Below, piece after piece: positions 1 to 7,445 of a stretch of 12,765 nucleotides of DNA. How positions within the stretch are numbered: position 1 is the first letter of the stretch; each line of letters starts with the position of its first letter. The translations under genes were made by a program, and so were the position numbers. This DNA is from Methanosarcinales archaeon (GTDB lineage: Archaea; Halobacteriota; Syntropharchaeia; Alkanophagales; Methanospirareceae), in contig DAOUYX010000027.1 of assembly GCA_030665925.1 (NCBI GenBank), positions 1-12,765 on the forward strand. Direction: 5' to 3'. The notes beneath the pieces are model-generated. The model worked only from the letters and a program-made list of their open reading frames with translations, searched no databases and was not told the origin of the DNA.

Positions 1-3
1 TAA

Positions 4-132
4 GGACAGGTTAGGTTATATTTGGGAATTGATAACCTTGAACCCCAAGATATGAAATTTTTGTTAGATGAAAGAATAGAAAAAAGGAATCGTAAACTCG
101 AAAAACTTAAATTAACAGATACTGCCAGCTAG
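4..132 (+). pseudogene. Possible C-terminal remnant of an unidentified protein
   Basis: The frame that follows an in-frame TAA at bases 1-3 is open for 42 codons and ends with TAG at 130-132. The peptide includes YLGIDNLEPQDMKFLLDE followed by a Lys/Arg/Glu-rich helix-like tail, which reads like the charged C-terminus of a real protein. There is no start codon before the ATG at 52 and no ribosome binding site. It is either the end of a broken gene whose body lies left of the window, or chance. I do not recognise the family. Confidence 0.25.
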
Positions 133-182
133 AATGAAATAAAAAGAGAAGCTATTTCTGGTGAGGTCCCACAAACCGTGAC

Positions 183-190
183 CTTTATAA
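183..190 (+). promoter_or_regulatory. TATA box of the IS1-like transposase
   Basis: TTTATAAA is centred about 28 bp before the ATG at 215. That is the distance expected for a leaderless archaeal transcript starting at or near the start codon. No Shine-Dalgarno motif precedes the ATG, which agrees with a leaderless message. The stretch just upstream (about 160-181) may be part of the left end of the insertion sequence. Confidence 0.45.
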
Positions 191-214
191 ACACCCAATC
201 TAATAACTTACTCC

Positions 215-1062
215 ATGACCGGAGCAAATTCAAAAGACCAGATATGTTTGAATCCCGATTGTCCGGACTACCGAAGGAGAAACACTGGCAACATCATCAA
301 GAAAGGCTTTAATGCCAGGGGCAACCAGATGTTCAAATGCAAGACCTGCGGTGTGAGATTCCCTGAGACCAAAGGCACGGTATTCTACAACAGACACCTC
401 AAAGAAGACCAGATAACCCTTATCTGCAAATTGCTGGTAGAGAAAAACGGAATAAGAGCTATTGAACGCATAATGGAGATCCATCGCGACACGGTATCAG
501 ACGTCGTAGAAGACTTGGCAAGACACGCAAGGGATGTAACGGACTTTTTGATAAGAGATGTTGGGCTTACCGAAGTCCAGGTAGATGAGATGTGGTCGTT
601 CGTAAAAAAAAACAAAAGAAAGTTGACGAGGGAGATGGTGATGCAGATAGACAGGGCGATTGCTGGATCTACATAGCGAAGAAGGCAGATACGAAACTTC
701 ATCTGGCACACAGCACCGGTAAAAGAGTACAAGCCACAGCAGTGGTGAAGTAGATGATGCAGGCATAGACACCGTCTATGTGGAGAGATATAATTTAACA
801 TTGAGACACGGCATTTCGAGGCTGGTCAGGAGAAGTTTGTGTTTTTCCAGGTGCAAAGAGATAGATGTTGGACAACCATCGCGAAGCATTTTGATCAAAC
901 TTTTTTAAAGTTTGTTTAGACGTGTATCAGTGCTACAACAACCTGATCAGGGTTAATTCCGCGTTGACGATAAAAACAGAGAAGGGTGAGAAGAACATAG
1001 AAAGAACACCGTGCATGGCTGAAGGCATTACAGATCACATTTGGACATTACCAGAATTTCTA
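215..1062 (+). pseudogene. IS1-family transposase, broken by frameshifts, an internal deletion and a hairpin insertion
   Basis: The intact first part (215-676, 153 residues) has a zinc-binding pair of Cys motifs (C11, C16, C42, C45), a helix-turn-helix around residues 79-105 and the first catalytic motif VDEMWSFVKK (D124). This is the InsA plus early InsB layout of archaeal IS1 elements. The protein continues in the -1 frame as GDCWIYIAKKADTKLHLAHS and on to a TAG at 751. It resumes in a third frame at about 765 (YVERYNLTLRHGISRLVRR), returns to frame 1 at 865 (MLDNHREAF, TGA at 892), and ends as NLIRVNSALTIKT...GITDHIWTLPEFL near 1062. The catalytic core between about 751 and 765 is missing, so the element cannot transpose by itself. 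An A9C run at 604-613 resembles the IS1 programmed -1 slip site, so the first shift might be natural; the others are damage. A right terminal repeat was not clearly found. Confidence 0.85.
896..914 (+). repeat. Hairpin repeat with 3-nt loop inside the transposase remnant
   Basis: CAAACTTT (896-903) and AAAGTTTG (907-914) form a perfect 8-bp stem around a TTT loop. The hairpin lies between codons for MLDNHR and VYQCYNNLIRVNSALT, where a transposase would be expected to read through, and it brings the TGA at 892. Its sequence and 3-nt loop match the hairpins at 9218-9325. I infer that it is an inserted copy of the same small repeat family. Confidence 0.6.
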
Positions 1063-1311
1063 TATCCTGAAAAAGAAAAGATTGAGTGGTCTTATGATAT
1101 TCCACGGTCAGGACGTTTTAGTGGGAAAAGTATTTTACCGTATGATATCCCCGGATTTTCTACGATACCTCTCATGACTAATACGATGAGAGCAATCGAA
1201 AAGGGAATCCCTCTCGATGAAATCGATGCGTTGGACTTTCTTAAAAAGGCAAATAAAACTGATTTAGAGATGCTTAAACTTGTCACCGAAAAAATAGAGG
1301 CTTTGATGTAA
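922..1311 (+). CDS. Open frame: transposase C-terminus running into an unidentified tail
   Basis: This frame opens at a GTG (922) and encodes 129 residues. The first 47 residues (through TDHIWTLPEFL) are the C-terminus of the IS1-like transposase. The remaining 82 residues do not look like transposase. They contain two YDIP repeats (YDIPRSGRF and YDIPGFSTI) and end in a helical, charged stretch (DALDFLKKANKTDLEMLKLVTEKIEAL). The tail has coding-like composition and could be the end of a gene into which the element inserted, or a small protein starting at ATG 1174. There is no good ribosome binding site at 922, so expression of the whole frame is doubtful. Family unknown. Confidence 0.3.
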   Translation: MYQCYNNLIRVNSALTIKTEKGEKNIERTPCMAEGITDHIWTLPEFLYPEKEKIEWSYDIPRSGRFSGKSILPYDIPGFSTIPLMTNTMRAIEKGIPLDEIDALDFLKKANKTDLEMLKLVTEKIEALM

Positions 1312-1356
1312 TTGAAAAACACGGGTTCATACCAAAATTGCACAAGGTCTCCTTAA

Positions 1357-2043
1357 CTAACAAACCGGATCATCGAGAAGCTCACTCAAATCGCTTATAA
1401 CAAATGCATCCTCTTTTCTTACCTCAGCCGTTACGCTCCTTTTTCGCGTTCTATCCAGATAATAGGCAGTTATGCCGATTTTGCGTGGATTGATGAAATC
1501 AAACACCCAGTGATCACCGGTATGAACAACCGCCTGCGGCTTCACATCCAGAATCCCGCACACGCGTGCAAAGAACCCATTGGTCTTCTTCACCTCGCCG
1601 AAATCAGACGTTGCTGAGAACACATGCAAAAAGAATTTTTTGATGGGTTTAATCTGAAATTCAATGAACTCGGTTGCCGCATTTGAGCTTAATATCAGTT
1701 CGTAGCCTTCTTCCTTCAGCACGGTCAGAACACTTTCCACTTCCTCGTACACCTTTATCTCACCTTCGTATTTCTCGAAGAGCGTCTCATAAGGTATGTC
1801 CAGGCCGAACTTCCGCAGCCAGTAATCTATGTTATACCACTCTATCCGGTGCTCTCCGACTTTATTATACTCGCTCTTTACATATTCATATGCCTGCTCA
1901 AAGCTCAATCCTTCCTTCTCCGCGTAAGCCTCAGGGATCCCTTGTAGCCAGACGCAATCTGCAAATCCCTGACTCACCAACGTGCCGTCAACGTCAAATG
2001 AAACGACTTTTATGTCTTCTCGTGCTTGCGGTGCTCGTATCAT
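1357..2043 (-). CDS. HAD-superfamily hydrolase
   Basis: The protein has 228 residues and is probably a soluble phosphatase or phosphatase-like enzyme. The HAD motifs are in order: motif I DVDGT with nucleophile D17 and acid/base D19; a helical cap insert at roughly residues 25-95; motif II in LILSSNAA (S119/S120); motif III lysine at K152/K153; and motif IV GDHWVFDFINPRKIG (D177, D182). The size and C1-type cap fit phosphoglycolate phosphatase-like or haloacid dehalogenase-like members, but the substrate cannot be read from the sequence. It starts 7 bases after the upstream gene's stop, and its ribosome binding site (GGGGGAG) lies in that gene's last codons, so the two are probably translationally coupled. 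All catalytic residues are present and no damage is visible. Confidence 0.85.
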   Translation of the reverse strand: MIRAPQAREDIKVVSFDVDGTLVSQGFADCVWLQGIPEAYAEKEGLSFEQAYEYVKSEYNKVGEHRIEWYNIDYWLRKFGLDIPYETLFEKYEGEIKVYEEVESVLTVLKEEGYELILSSNAATEFIEFQIKPIKKFFLHVFSATSDFGEVKKTNGFFARVCGILDVKPQAVVHTGDHWVFDFINPRKIGITAYYLDRTRKRSVTAEVRKEDAFVISDLSELLDDPVC

Positions 2044-2050
2044 CTTCTCA

Positions 2051-2932
2051 CTACTCCCCCTTCAGGTGGAAAACGTATGCAAAACCCCTCTTCTCCGTCG
2101 GTACGATCTCGTCCAGAATTCGCTCAACTTCTGCTCGCGTGCACCCACCTGCGACTATCTCGCCCTCAAGTATCGCAAACCAGGCATTCCTCAGCCCTAT
2201 CTTTGATAAGCATCTACCATACGTCCGTGCATGAACTTTGCCCATCTCCTGATGATAAACCGTTAAAAGGCTTGGATCATTCTTAATCAGCCCGTCTATC
2301 TTCCCTCCATATCTCAATCGCATCGCCTCACTGCTCAAATACGTTTTTAAGCGCTCAACGTCACTTTCCTCCTTTGCCACCCACGGAAGAGAGGTTATAA
2401 TGCCAAATCTCACTTTCGCTTCTTGATACCTCTCCTTCAAATCCTGCCGAATACCCGGACCGAAACTAACGGGGTAGGAACTCAAGATGCCATCGTAGAT
2501 AATTTGACCTTTAAAGGGTAGAAGAACTGCTTTGAGGTAAACCGGAAGTTCTTGGCTAACTATATCCTGGAAATCACTCACAAGTGCAAGCACACCATAC
2601 GCCTTCGGTGGCGAACGGTTATCGAGAAAGATCGCATACTTCTTGAGATAGCGGAACAAATAGAACTCAGCCTTAAGGAAGTTATTCCAACCTCGAACGA
2701 TCTCTAACTCCTCCTGTGAGAAATTGAATGGATCCTCCTTCACAAAGGCATCAATCAACCCAGGTTGCCCGTATAAAGCCTCTCTGACTTTGTTTATCTC
2801 TTCGGATGGTAAATCCATGAACTCGTCAACGGTGGTTACGCCCCGTACTACGCCTTTTTGCTGGGTGGTGTAAACGAGCAATGCCGGATGCAGTTTATAA
2901 AACAGTTCAGTATCCTCTTCTGATAGTTTCAT
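2051..2932 (-). CDS. Conserved hypothetical protein, 293 residues
   Basis: I choose the ATG at 2932 rather than the GTG nine codons upstream. A strong GAGGAGG sits about 9 nt before this ATG, whereas the longer start would place that site inside the gene. The protein begins MKLSEEDTELFYKLHPALL. It shows no signal peptide or membrane span. Recognisable blocks are FSQEELEIVRGWNNFLKAEFYLFRYLKK, PPKAYGVLAL, LPFKGQIIYDGILSSYPVSFG and a helical second half. I have an impression of similar proteins of unknown function in bacteria and archaea, with the PFKG.IIYDG core, but I cannot name a domain. Its ATG overlaps the TGA of a short upstream open stretch (ATGA), and the HAD hydrolase follows 7 bases after its end. 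The two probably form one transcript and may share a pathway. Confidence 0.75.
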   Translation of the reverse strand: MKLSEEDTELFYKLHPALLVYTTQQKGVVRGVTTVDEFMDLPSEEINKVREALYGQPGLIDAFVKEDPFNFSQEELEIVRGWNNFLKAEFYLFRYLKKYAIFLDNRSPPKAYGVLALVSDFQDIVSQELPVYLKAVLLPFKGQIIYDGILSSYPVSFGPGIRQDLKERYQEAKVRFGIITSLPWVAKEESDVERLKTYLSSEAMRLRYGGKIDGLIKNDPSLLTVYHQEMGKVHARTYGRCLSKIGLRNAWFAILEGEIVAGGCTRAEVERILDEIVPTEKRGFAYVFHLKGE

Positions 2933-3133
2933 TTCTCTATTTCCTCCTCGCTGAGCCACTCATCAAAGTCTACGGGTCTCCTTATGCTAGAGTTCTTCTT
3001 TCAGTGCTTCACACATCCTTAATTTTCACGATGTATGTTTCCATCGTATCTAAATGTAATATTCTGCAGAATCATGAGTATCCCAAAATTCCCGTATCTC
3101 CTCTTCCGTCCTAAATCTTGGAATTTGTGTCAT
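2929..3133 (-). pseudogene. Remnants of a CopG-like antitoxin gene and a second small protein
   Basis: The ATG at 3133 opens a 27-codon frame containing FRTEEEIREFWDTHDSAEYY and stopping at TAG 3050. That block is the typical N-terminus of CopG-type antitoxins from type II toxin-antitoxin systems. The ribbon-helix-helix DNA-binding part that should follow is absent. Downstream lie METYIVKIKDV (3044-3009) and an open stretch ending RRPVDFDEWLSEEEIEK (stop TGA at 2931-2929, overlapping the next ATG). The pieces are in different frames. They look like one or two decayed small genes whose last codons still provide the ribosome binding site of the next gene. No toxin gene is visible nearby. The CopG assignment rests on this motif only. 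Confidence 0.45.
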
Positions 3134-3154
3134 AATAATTTTTAGAAATTAATT

Positions 3155-4330
3155 TCAAAGCGTTGTGGATATTACCCCTTTCGCTGCGTCCAATCCCTTA
3201 CCTTCCTCCTCTATAAACTCATTTTCCATCAATACCTGCTCCAGTACCTCGATAGTCCTCAAAATTTCCGTGCTTGTTATATTCCCCATCGTAGCTATCC
3301 TGAATATCTTGCCTTTGAGGTCTGCTTGCCCCCCCGCTACGACGACTCCTTTCTTTCGCATACCGCCTCTCAACCGATCATCCGTAAGCTCTTGGGGAAT
3401 GCTTGTTGCCGTAACGGTATTGGAGTAATCGCTTACCTCGTTTAGCGTAGGGAATAAGCGCAGTCCCAAGCTTGTAACTGCCGCTCGAATTGCCTTCGAC
3501 ATCCTTCTATGTCTTTCTATTCTTCTCTCCATACCCTCCTCTCGTATCACCGCTAACGCTTCCTGAAGTGCGAAGAACAGAGGCAAAGCCGGCGTGTAAG
3601 GTGTTTGTTTCTTCTCGAAACTCTTCTTATACGCAATAAGGTCCTGATAATAGGGGCGGCTTGGGTTCTCCCGTATCAAATCCCACGCCTTTTCGCTAAT
3701 TGAGAGTGCTGCTAATCCCGGCGGTGTACCCAGGCATTTCTGCGAGCCCACAATGGCGATGTCCGCACCAATCGTATCCACGGGAGCCTCGTCCCCGCCT
3801 ATTGACGTGATGCAATCGAGCACGAAAATGGCATCGTGCTTCTTCGCAAGTTTCCCCACTTCCTTTGCGGGATTGAGCATGCCGACGGAAGTCTCATTAT
3901 GCACCATCGTCACGACCTTGAGATTGGGACAGTTATCCAACGCTTCTTTTACCGTTTCTAACTCTATCGAATGTCCCCATTCGAAATGAGCAGGTGTAAC
4001 GTCAGCTCCGTATCGCTCTGCAATCTCTTTAAAACGCTCGCCGAATTTGCCGTTCGCTATCGTTACACACCCCCCCAGCTCCGTCTTCCCAGCGCTGTTC
4101 GTCCTCCTGATGAGATTCCCCATAGCTGCTTCCATTGCGCACGTTCCCGACCCGCTGAGCACGAAGAGATCATTTCTCGTTTGAAATATGCTCTTGAGAT
4201 TCTCGACGATCTCGCCGTACATCTGTGCGAATTCGTCCCCTCGATGGAATATCATCGGCTTTGACATCGCTTCGCGAATACGCGGTATCACCGGTACCGG
4301 TCCCGGAATCATTAACAACTCTTCTTCCAT
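3155..4330 (-). CDS. Class V aminotransferase (alanine-glyoxylate / serine-pyruvate type)
   Basis: This 391-residue PLP enzyme transfers an amino group between a small amino acid (alanine, serine or aspartate) and a 2-oxo acid such as glyoxylate or pyruvate. Family marks in order are the N-terminal MIPGPVPV substrate loop, FHRGDEF, the cofactor phosphate-binding SGSGTCAMEAA (around 60-69), HNETSVG (144-150), the pyridine-nitrogen aspartate D172 in VLDCITSIGG, and the Schiff-base lysine K198 in GSQKCLGTPPGLA. The C-terminal small domain has VVVAGGQADLKGKIFRIATMGN. The length is normal for the family. Methanogens carry close relatives annotated as broad-specificity or aspartate aminotransferases, so the exact substrate is open. 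The start lies close to a TATA element and lacks a Shine-Dalgarno site, suggesting a leaderless or nearly leaderless message. Confidence 0.9.
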   Translation of the reverse strand: MEEELLMIPGPVPVIPRIREAMSKPMIFHRGDEFAQMYGEIVENLKSIFQTRNDLFVLSGSGTCAMEAAMGNLIRRTNSAGKTELGGCVTIANGKFGERFKEIAERYGADVTPAHFEWGHSIELETVKEALDNCPNLKVVTMVHNETSVGMLNPAKEVGKLAKKHDAIFVLDCITSIGGDEAPVDTIGADIAIVGSQKCLGTPPGLAALSISEKAWDLIRENPSRPYYQDLIAYKKSFEKKQTPYTPALPLFFALQEALAVIREEGMERRIERHRRMSKAIRAAVTSLGLRLFPTLNEVSDYSNTVTATSIPQELTDDRLRGGMRKKGVVVAGGQADLKGKIFRIATMGNITSTEILRTIEVLEQVLMENEFIEEEGKGLDAAKGVISTTL

Positions 4331-4358
4331 TTTACTTGCACTATTTTTTTTCTTTAAA

Positions 4359-4369
4359 GCATATAAAAG
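4359..4369 (-). promoter_or_regulatory. TATA box of the aminotransferase gene
   Basis: On the minus strand CTTTTATATG is centred about 34 bp before the ATG. Initiation about 26 bp downstream would give a leader of only a few bases. The region between this gene and cdc48 is about 105 bp and must hold both divergent promoters. Confidence 0.4.
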
Positions 4370-4390
4370 CCTGACATTTAGCTTTTATTT

Positions 4391-4431
4391 TAATTTTATA
4401 CTGATAACATAATAAGTGAATAGATAGGTGA
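4391..4431 (+). promoter_or_regulatory. Promoter and ribosome binding site of cdc48
   Basis: The AT-rich box TAATTTTATA (4391-4400) is a plausible TATA element. Initiation near 4421 would leave a short leader that includes AGGTGA (4426-4431), a ribosome binding site 4 nt before the ATG at 4436. This is the only promoter-like signal before the cdc48-rps4e-rpl5 row, so it may serve all three genes. Confidence 0.4.
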
Positions 4432-4435
4432 AGAG

Positions 4436-6637
4436 ATGGGAAACGAAGAAGAGAAAGAGAAATCGGTGATATTGCGAGTAGCGGAGGCGTATCATCGCGA
4501 TGCAGGTAGATGGATAGCGCGAATAGATACAGAAACGATGCGAGCGCTTGGGCTCATACCCGGAGATGTGATAGAGATAGAAGGTAGGAGTATTGCCACC
4601 GCTATCGTACATCCTGCCTATTCACCTGATAGCGGTAAGTCAATCATACGCGTAGATGGGAACATAAGGAGCAATGCCGGTGTCGCCCTGGATGATAAGG
4701 TGAAGGTGAAACAGACAAGGGCGAAAATGGCAAAAAGAATCACGCTTGCGCCTACACAGCCGATAAGAATTGCCGGTGGCGAACGTTACTTATTAAGCAG
4801 ATTGAAAGGTGTGCCGATTACCAAAGGGCAAATCATAAGAATTGAATTGTTAGGCAATCCGGCTTCTTTTGTCGTTACCAATACCGTACCCGTAGGCACG
4901 GTGATTCCAAATATAGATACGGAGATTGTGCTTCGCAAAGTGCGAGAAGAGAAAATAGGCCTACCTCGTGTGACTTATGAGGACGTCGGTGGCCTGAAGC
5001 GAGAGATAGGCATGATACGGGAGATGATAGAACTGCCGCTCAGGCATCCTGAGTTATTCGAGCGGCTGGGGATCGAGCCACCAAAAGGTGTTCTCCTGCA
5101 CGGACCACCCGGAACTGGTAAGACGCTGATAGCAAAAGCAGTTGCAAATGAGACCGATGCCAATTTCCATTCGATTTCCGGTCCTGAGATCATGAGTAAA
5201 TTCTATGGTGAAAGTGAAAGACATTTGCGAGATATATTCGAGGAAGCGGAAAAGGACGCGCCTTCTATTATTTTTATTGATGAGTTGGATTCAATAGCGC
5301 CGAAGCGAGGAGAGACAACCGGCGAAGTGGAAAGGAGAGTGGTCGCTCAGTTGCTCTCGTTAATGGACGGTCTGGAATCGCGTGGGCAAGTGGTTGTCAT
5401 CGGTGCTACGAATAGAGTCAATGCACTTGATGAGGCATTGCGAAGAGGCGGTCGGTTCGACCGTGAGATAGAGATTGGCATCCCGGATAGGAATGGCCGT
5501 GAAGAGATTTTGCAGGTGCATACGCGGGGTATGCCACTGGCAGAGGATGTAAATCTGAAAGAAGTCGCAAATCTCACGCATGGCTTTGTCGGTGCGGACC
5601 TCGCATCATTATGTAAGGAAGCTGCGATGCACGCGCTCCGGAAAATATTACCGGAGATAGACGTAGAGAAGGATATACCACCGGAAGTGATGGAGGAACT
5701 GACCGTTTCAAAATACGATTTCGGCGAAGCGTTAAAGAACACGGAACCTTCTGCACTCAGGGAAGTATTTGTAGAAGTGCCGAATGTAAAGTGGGATGAC
5801 ATAGGCGGTTTGGAGCATGTGAAGCAGGAATTGAAGGAGGTGGTGGAGTGGCCGCTTAAGTATTCTGAGATCTTCTCGCAGTTAAATACAAAGCCGCCAA
5901 AGGGCATCATTCTGTTTGGATCGCCGGGTACCGGAAAGACGATGCTGGCAAAGGCGGTGGCAAATGAGAGTGAGGCGAATTTCATCTCGATTAAAGGACC
6001 GGAACTCCTGTCAAAGTGGGTGGGGGAATCAGAGAAAGCGGTTCGTGAGATTTTCAGAAAGGCGAAGCAAGCGGCTCCATGTATGATTTTCTTAGATGAG
6101 ATTGATTCAATCGCACCGGTGCGAGGTATGGGCTATGACTCGCATGTAACCGAGCGAGTCGTTTCACAACTATTGACTGAGATGGATGGGTTGGAGGAGC
6201 TGAAGGATGTAGTTGTCTTAGCGGCGACCAACCGGCCGGATCTGGTAGATCCCGCATTACTCAGACCCGGCAGACTTGATAGATTGATCTATATCCAGGT
6301 ACCGGATGAAGAAGCGAGGCAGGAGATTTTCACGGTGCACCTGAGAGGCAAACCCCTCGGAGAGGATGTAACGGTAGAGGCGCTTGCGAAAATGACCGAT
6401 ACGTATGTCGGTGCTGATATAGCGGCGATTGCGAGAGAGGCGGTAATGGCTGCGTTGCGTGAGTTCCTCGCTTCCGGAATAACCGAGGAACACCTGAGCG
6501 ATGCGATAAAGAACATCGTAGTAACGAAGCAGCATTTTGAAGCTGCTATTAAGGTCGTGAAACCGACTTTAACTCCGAGTGCACAACAGGAGTTTGAAGA
6601 GAAAGCGGAGGATTTGGTGAAACATGCTTATGCGTAA
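4436..6637 (+). CDS. cdc48: Cdc48/VAT-type AAA+ ATPase
   Basis: This 733-residue protein is the archaeal homologue of p97/VCP, a cytoplasmic hexameric unfoldase that extracts and unfolds proteins, often ahead of the proteasome. Residues 8 to about 180 form the N domain (double-psi barrel, beginning LRVAEAYHRDAGRWIARI). D1 has Walker A GPPGTGKT (223-230), Walker B IIFIDE (278-283) and sensor-1 ATNR (around 324-327). D2 has Walker A GSPGTGKT (495-502), Walker B IFLDE (551-555) and ATNRPD. Both AAA modules therefore look active. D1 reads LRRGGRFDRE where the family usually has LRRPGRFDRE, and D2 has Ser for Pro in its P-loop. The C-terminus ends KHAYA. Length is normal. The gene is followed after 35 bp by rps4e on the same strand, an unusual partner that suggests co-transcription after rearrangement. 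Confidence 0.95.
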   Translation: MGNEEEKEKSVILRVAEAYHRDAGRWIARIDTETMRALGLIPGDVIEIEGRSIATAIVHPAYSPDSGKSIIRVDGNIRSNAGVALDDKVKVKQTRAKMAKRITLAPTQPIRIAGGERYLLSRLKGVPITKGQIIRIELLGNPASFVVTNTVPVGTVIPNIDTEIVLRKVREEKIGLPRVTYEDVGGLKREIGMIREMIELPLRHPELFERLGIEPPKGVLLHGPPGTGKTLIAKAVANETDANFHSISGPEIMSKFYGESERHLRDIFEEAEKDAPSIIFIDELDSIAPKRGETTGEVERRVVAQLLSLMDGLESRGQVVVIGATNRVNALDEALRRGGRFDREIEIGIPDRNGREEILQVHTRGMPLAEDVNLKEVANLTHGFVGADLASLCKEAAMHALRKILPEIDVEKDIPPEVMEELTVSKYDFGEALKNTEPSALREVFVEVPNVKWDDIGGLEHVKQELKEVVEWPLKYSEIFSQLNTKPPKGIILFGSPGTGKTMLAKAVANESEANFISIKGPELLSKWVGESEKAVREIFRKAKQAAPCMIFLDEIDSIAPVRGMGYDSHVTERVVSQLLTEMDGLEELKDVVVLAATNRPDLVDPALLRPGRLDRLIYIQVPDEEARQEIFTVHLRGKPLGEDVTVEALAKMTDTYVGADIAAIAREAVMAALREFLASGITEEHLSDAIKNIVVTKQHFEAAIKVVKPTLTPSAQQEFEEKAEDLVKHAYA

Positions 6638-6672
6638 ACGAATAATGATATTAATAGGAGTAAAGGACTGAA

Positions 6673-7401
6673 ATGGGAAAGCATCAAAAAAGGATAGCTG
6701 CACCTCGTAGCTGGAAAATAGAGAGAAAAACATCATACTGGGCGGTGAAATCGAAGCAGGGGCCGCATCCACAGGATAGAAGCATGCCCTTGCTTTTGAT
6801 CGTGCGGGACATGCTGAAGTTAGCGGACAACAGTAGCGAGGCAAAGCGGATATTGAACGAAGGCAACGTGGTAGTCAACGGCAAAGTAAGGAAAGACCAT
6901 AAGTTCCCGGTTGGCGTATTTGATATTCTTTCCATTCCTCTTGTAAAGGCTAATTATATGGTGCTCTTGGACAGGAAGGATAAGTTATCGCTGGTGGAAA
7001 TAGGTAAAAGAGCGGCGTCGAAGAAGCTGTGCAGGGTGAACGGGAAGAGCGTAATCAACGATGGAGCGATACAATTGAATTTGCACGATGGTCGGAACAT
7101 TCTGCCCGGTGAGTCCGGTACGAGCGTAAACACGCACGACTCACTGCTGATCTCCATTCCTGATAATAAAATAGTAAAGCACTTTGCGTATAAGGAAGGG
7201 AGTAAAGTGGTGGTAATCGGCGGGAAGCACTCTGCGCAGATCGGAGAGATAGAGAAAATACGGATAGTGCGTAGTTCGCAGCCAAATGTCGTGCGGATAA
7301 AATCCATGGAAGGGGAAGAAAGTTTCGAGAGCCGCGAGGATTCCGTCTTCGTAGTGGGCGAGAAGAAGATCGAGGTGCCGGGATTAGCTAACGTAGCGTA
7401 A
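6673..7401 (+). CDS. rps4e: Small-subunit ribosomal protein S4e (eS4)
   Basis: This 242-residue protein of the archaeal/eukaryotic 30S subunit binds 16S rRNA. It starts MGKHQKRIAAPRSWKIERK, the classic eS4 N-terminus. An S4-type RNA-binding motif follows at about 40-100 (LLLIVRDMLKLADNSSEAKRIL, VVVNGKVRKDHKFPVG). The C-terminal part has a KOW-like segment (EGSKVVVIGGKHSAQIGEI, about residues 176-195). AAAGGA at 6662-6667 is a suitable ribosome binding site. In most euryarchaea the gene sits between rpl24 and rpl5 in the spc operon. Here rpl5 follows as usual after 44 bp, but cdc48 takes the upstream place and rpl24 is not in the window. Confidence 0.96.
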   Translation: MGKHQKRIAAPRSWKIERKTSYWAVKSKQGPHPQDRSMPLLLIVRDMLKLADNSSEAKRILNEGNVVVNGKVRKDHKFPVGVFDILSIPLVKANYMVLLDRKDKLSLVEIGKRAASKKLCRVNGKSVINDGAIQLNLHDGRNILPGESGTSVNTHDSLLISIPDNKIVKHFAYKEGSKVVVIGGKHSAQIGEIEKIRIVRSSQPNVVRIKSMEGEESFESREDSVFVVGEKKIEVPGLANVA

Positions 7402-7445
7402 ATCAGAGGAAAACAAAAAAAAGAACGAGAAAGGAGAGTAAAGAA

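Noticed and set aside
385..801. Minus-strand open frame of 138 codons
   Set aside because: It is antisense to the IS1-like transposase and has no recognisable motif or ribosome binding site.
1674..2234. Plus-strand open frame of 186 codons
   Set aside because: It lies opposite the HAD hydrolase and the 293-residue protein, which have good motifs, ribosome binding sites and coupling. Its own translation shows no domain.
5347..5985. Minus-strand open frame of 212 codons
   Set aside because: It is antisense to the well-conserved D1-D2 region of Cdc48 and has Ser/Arg-rich low-information composition.
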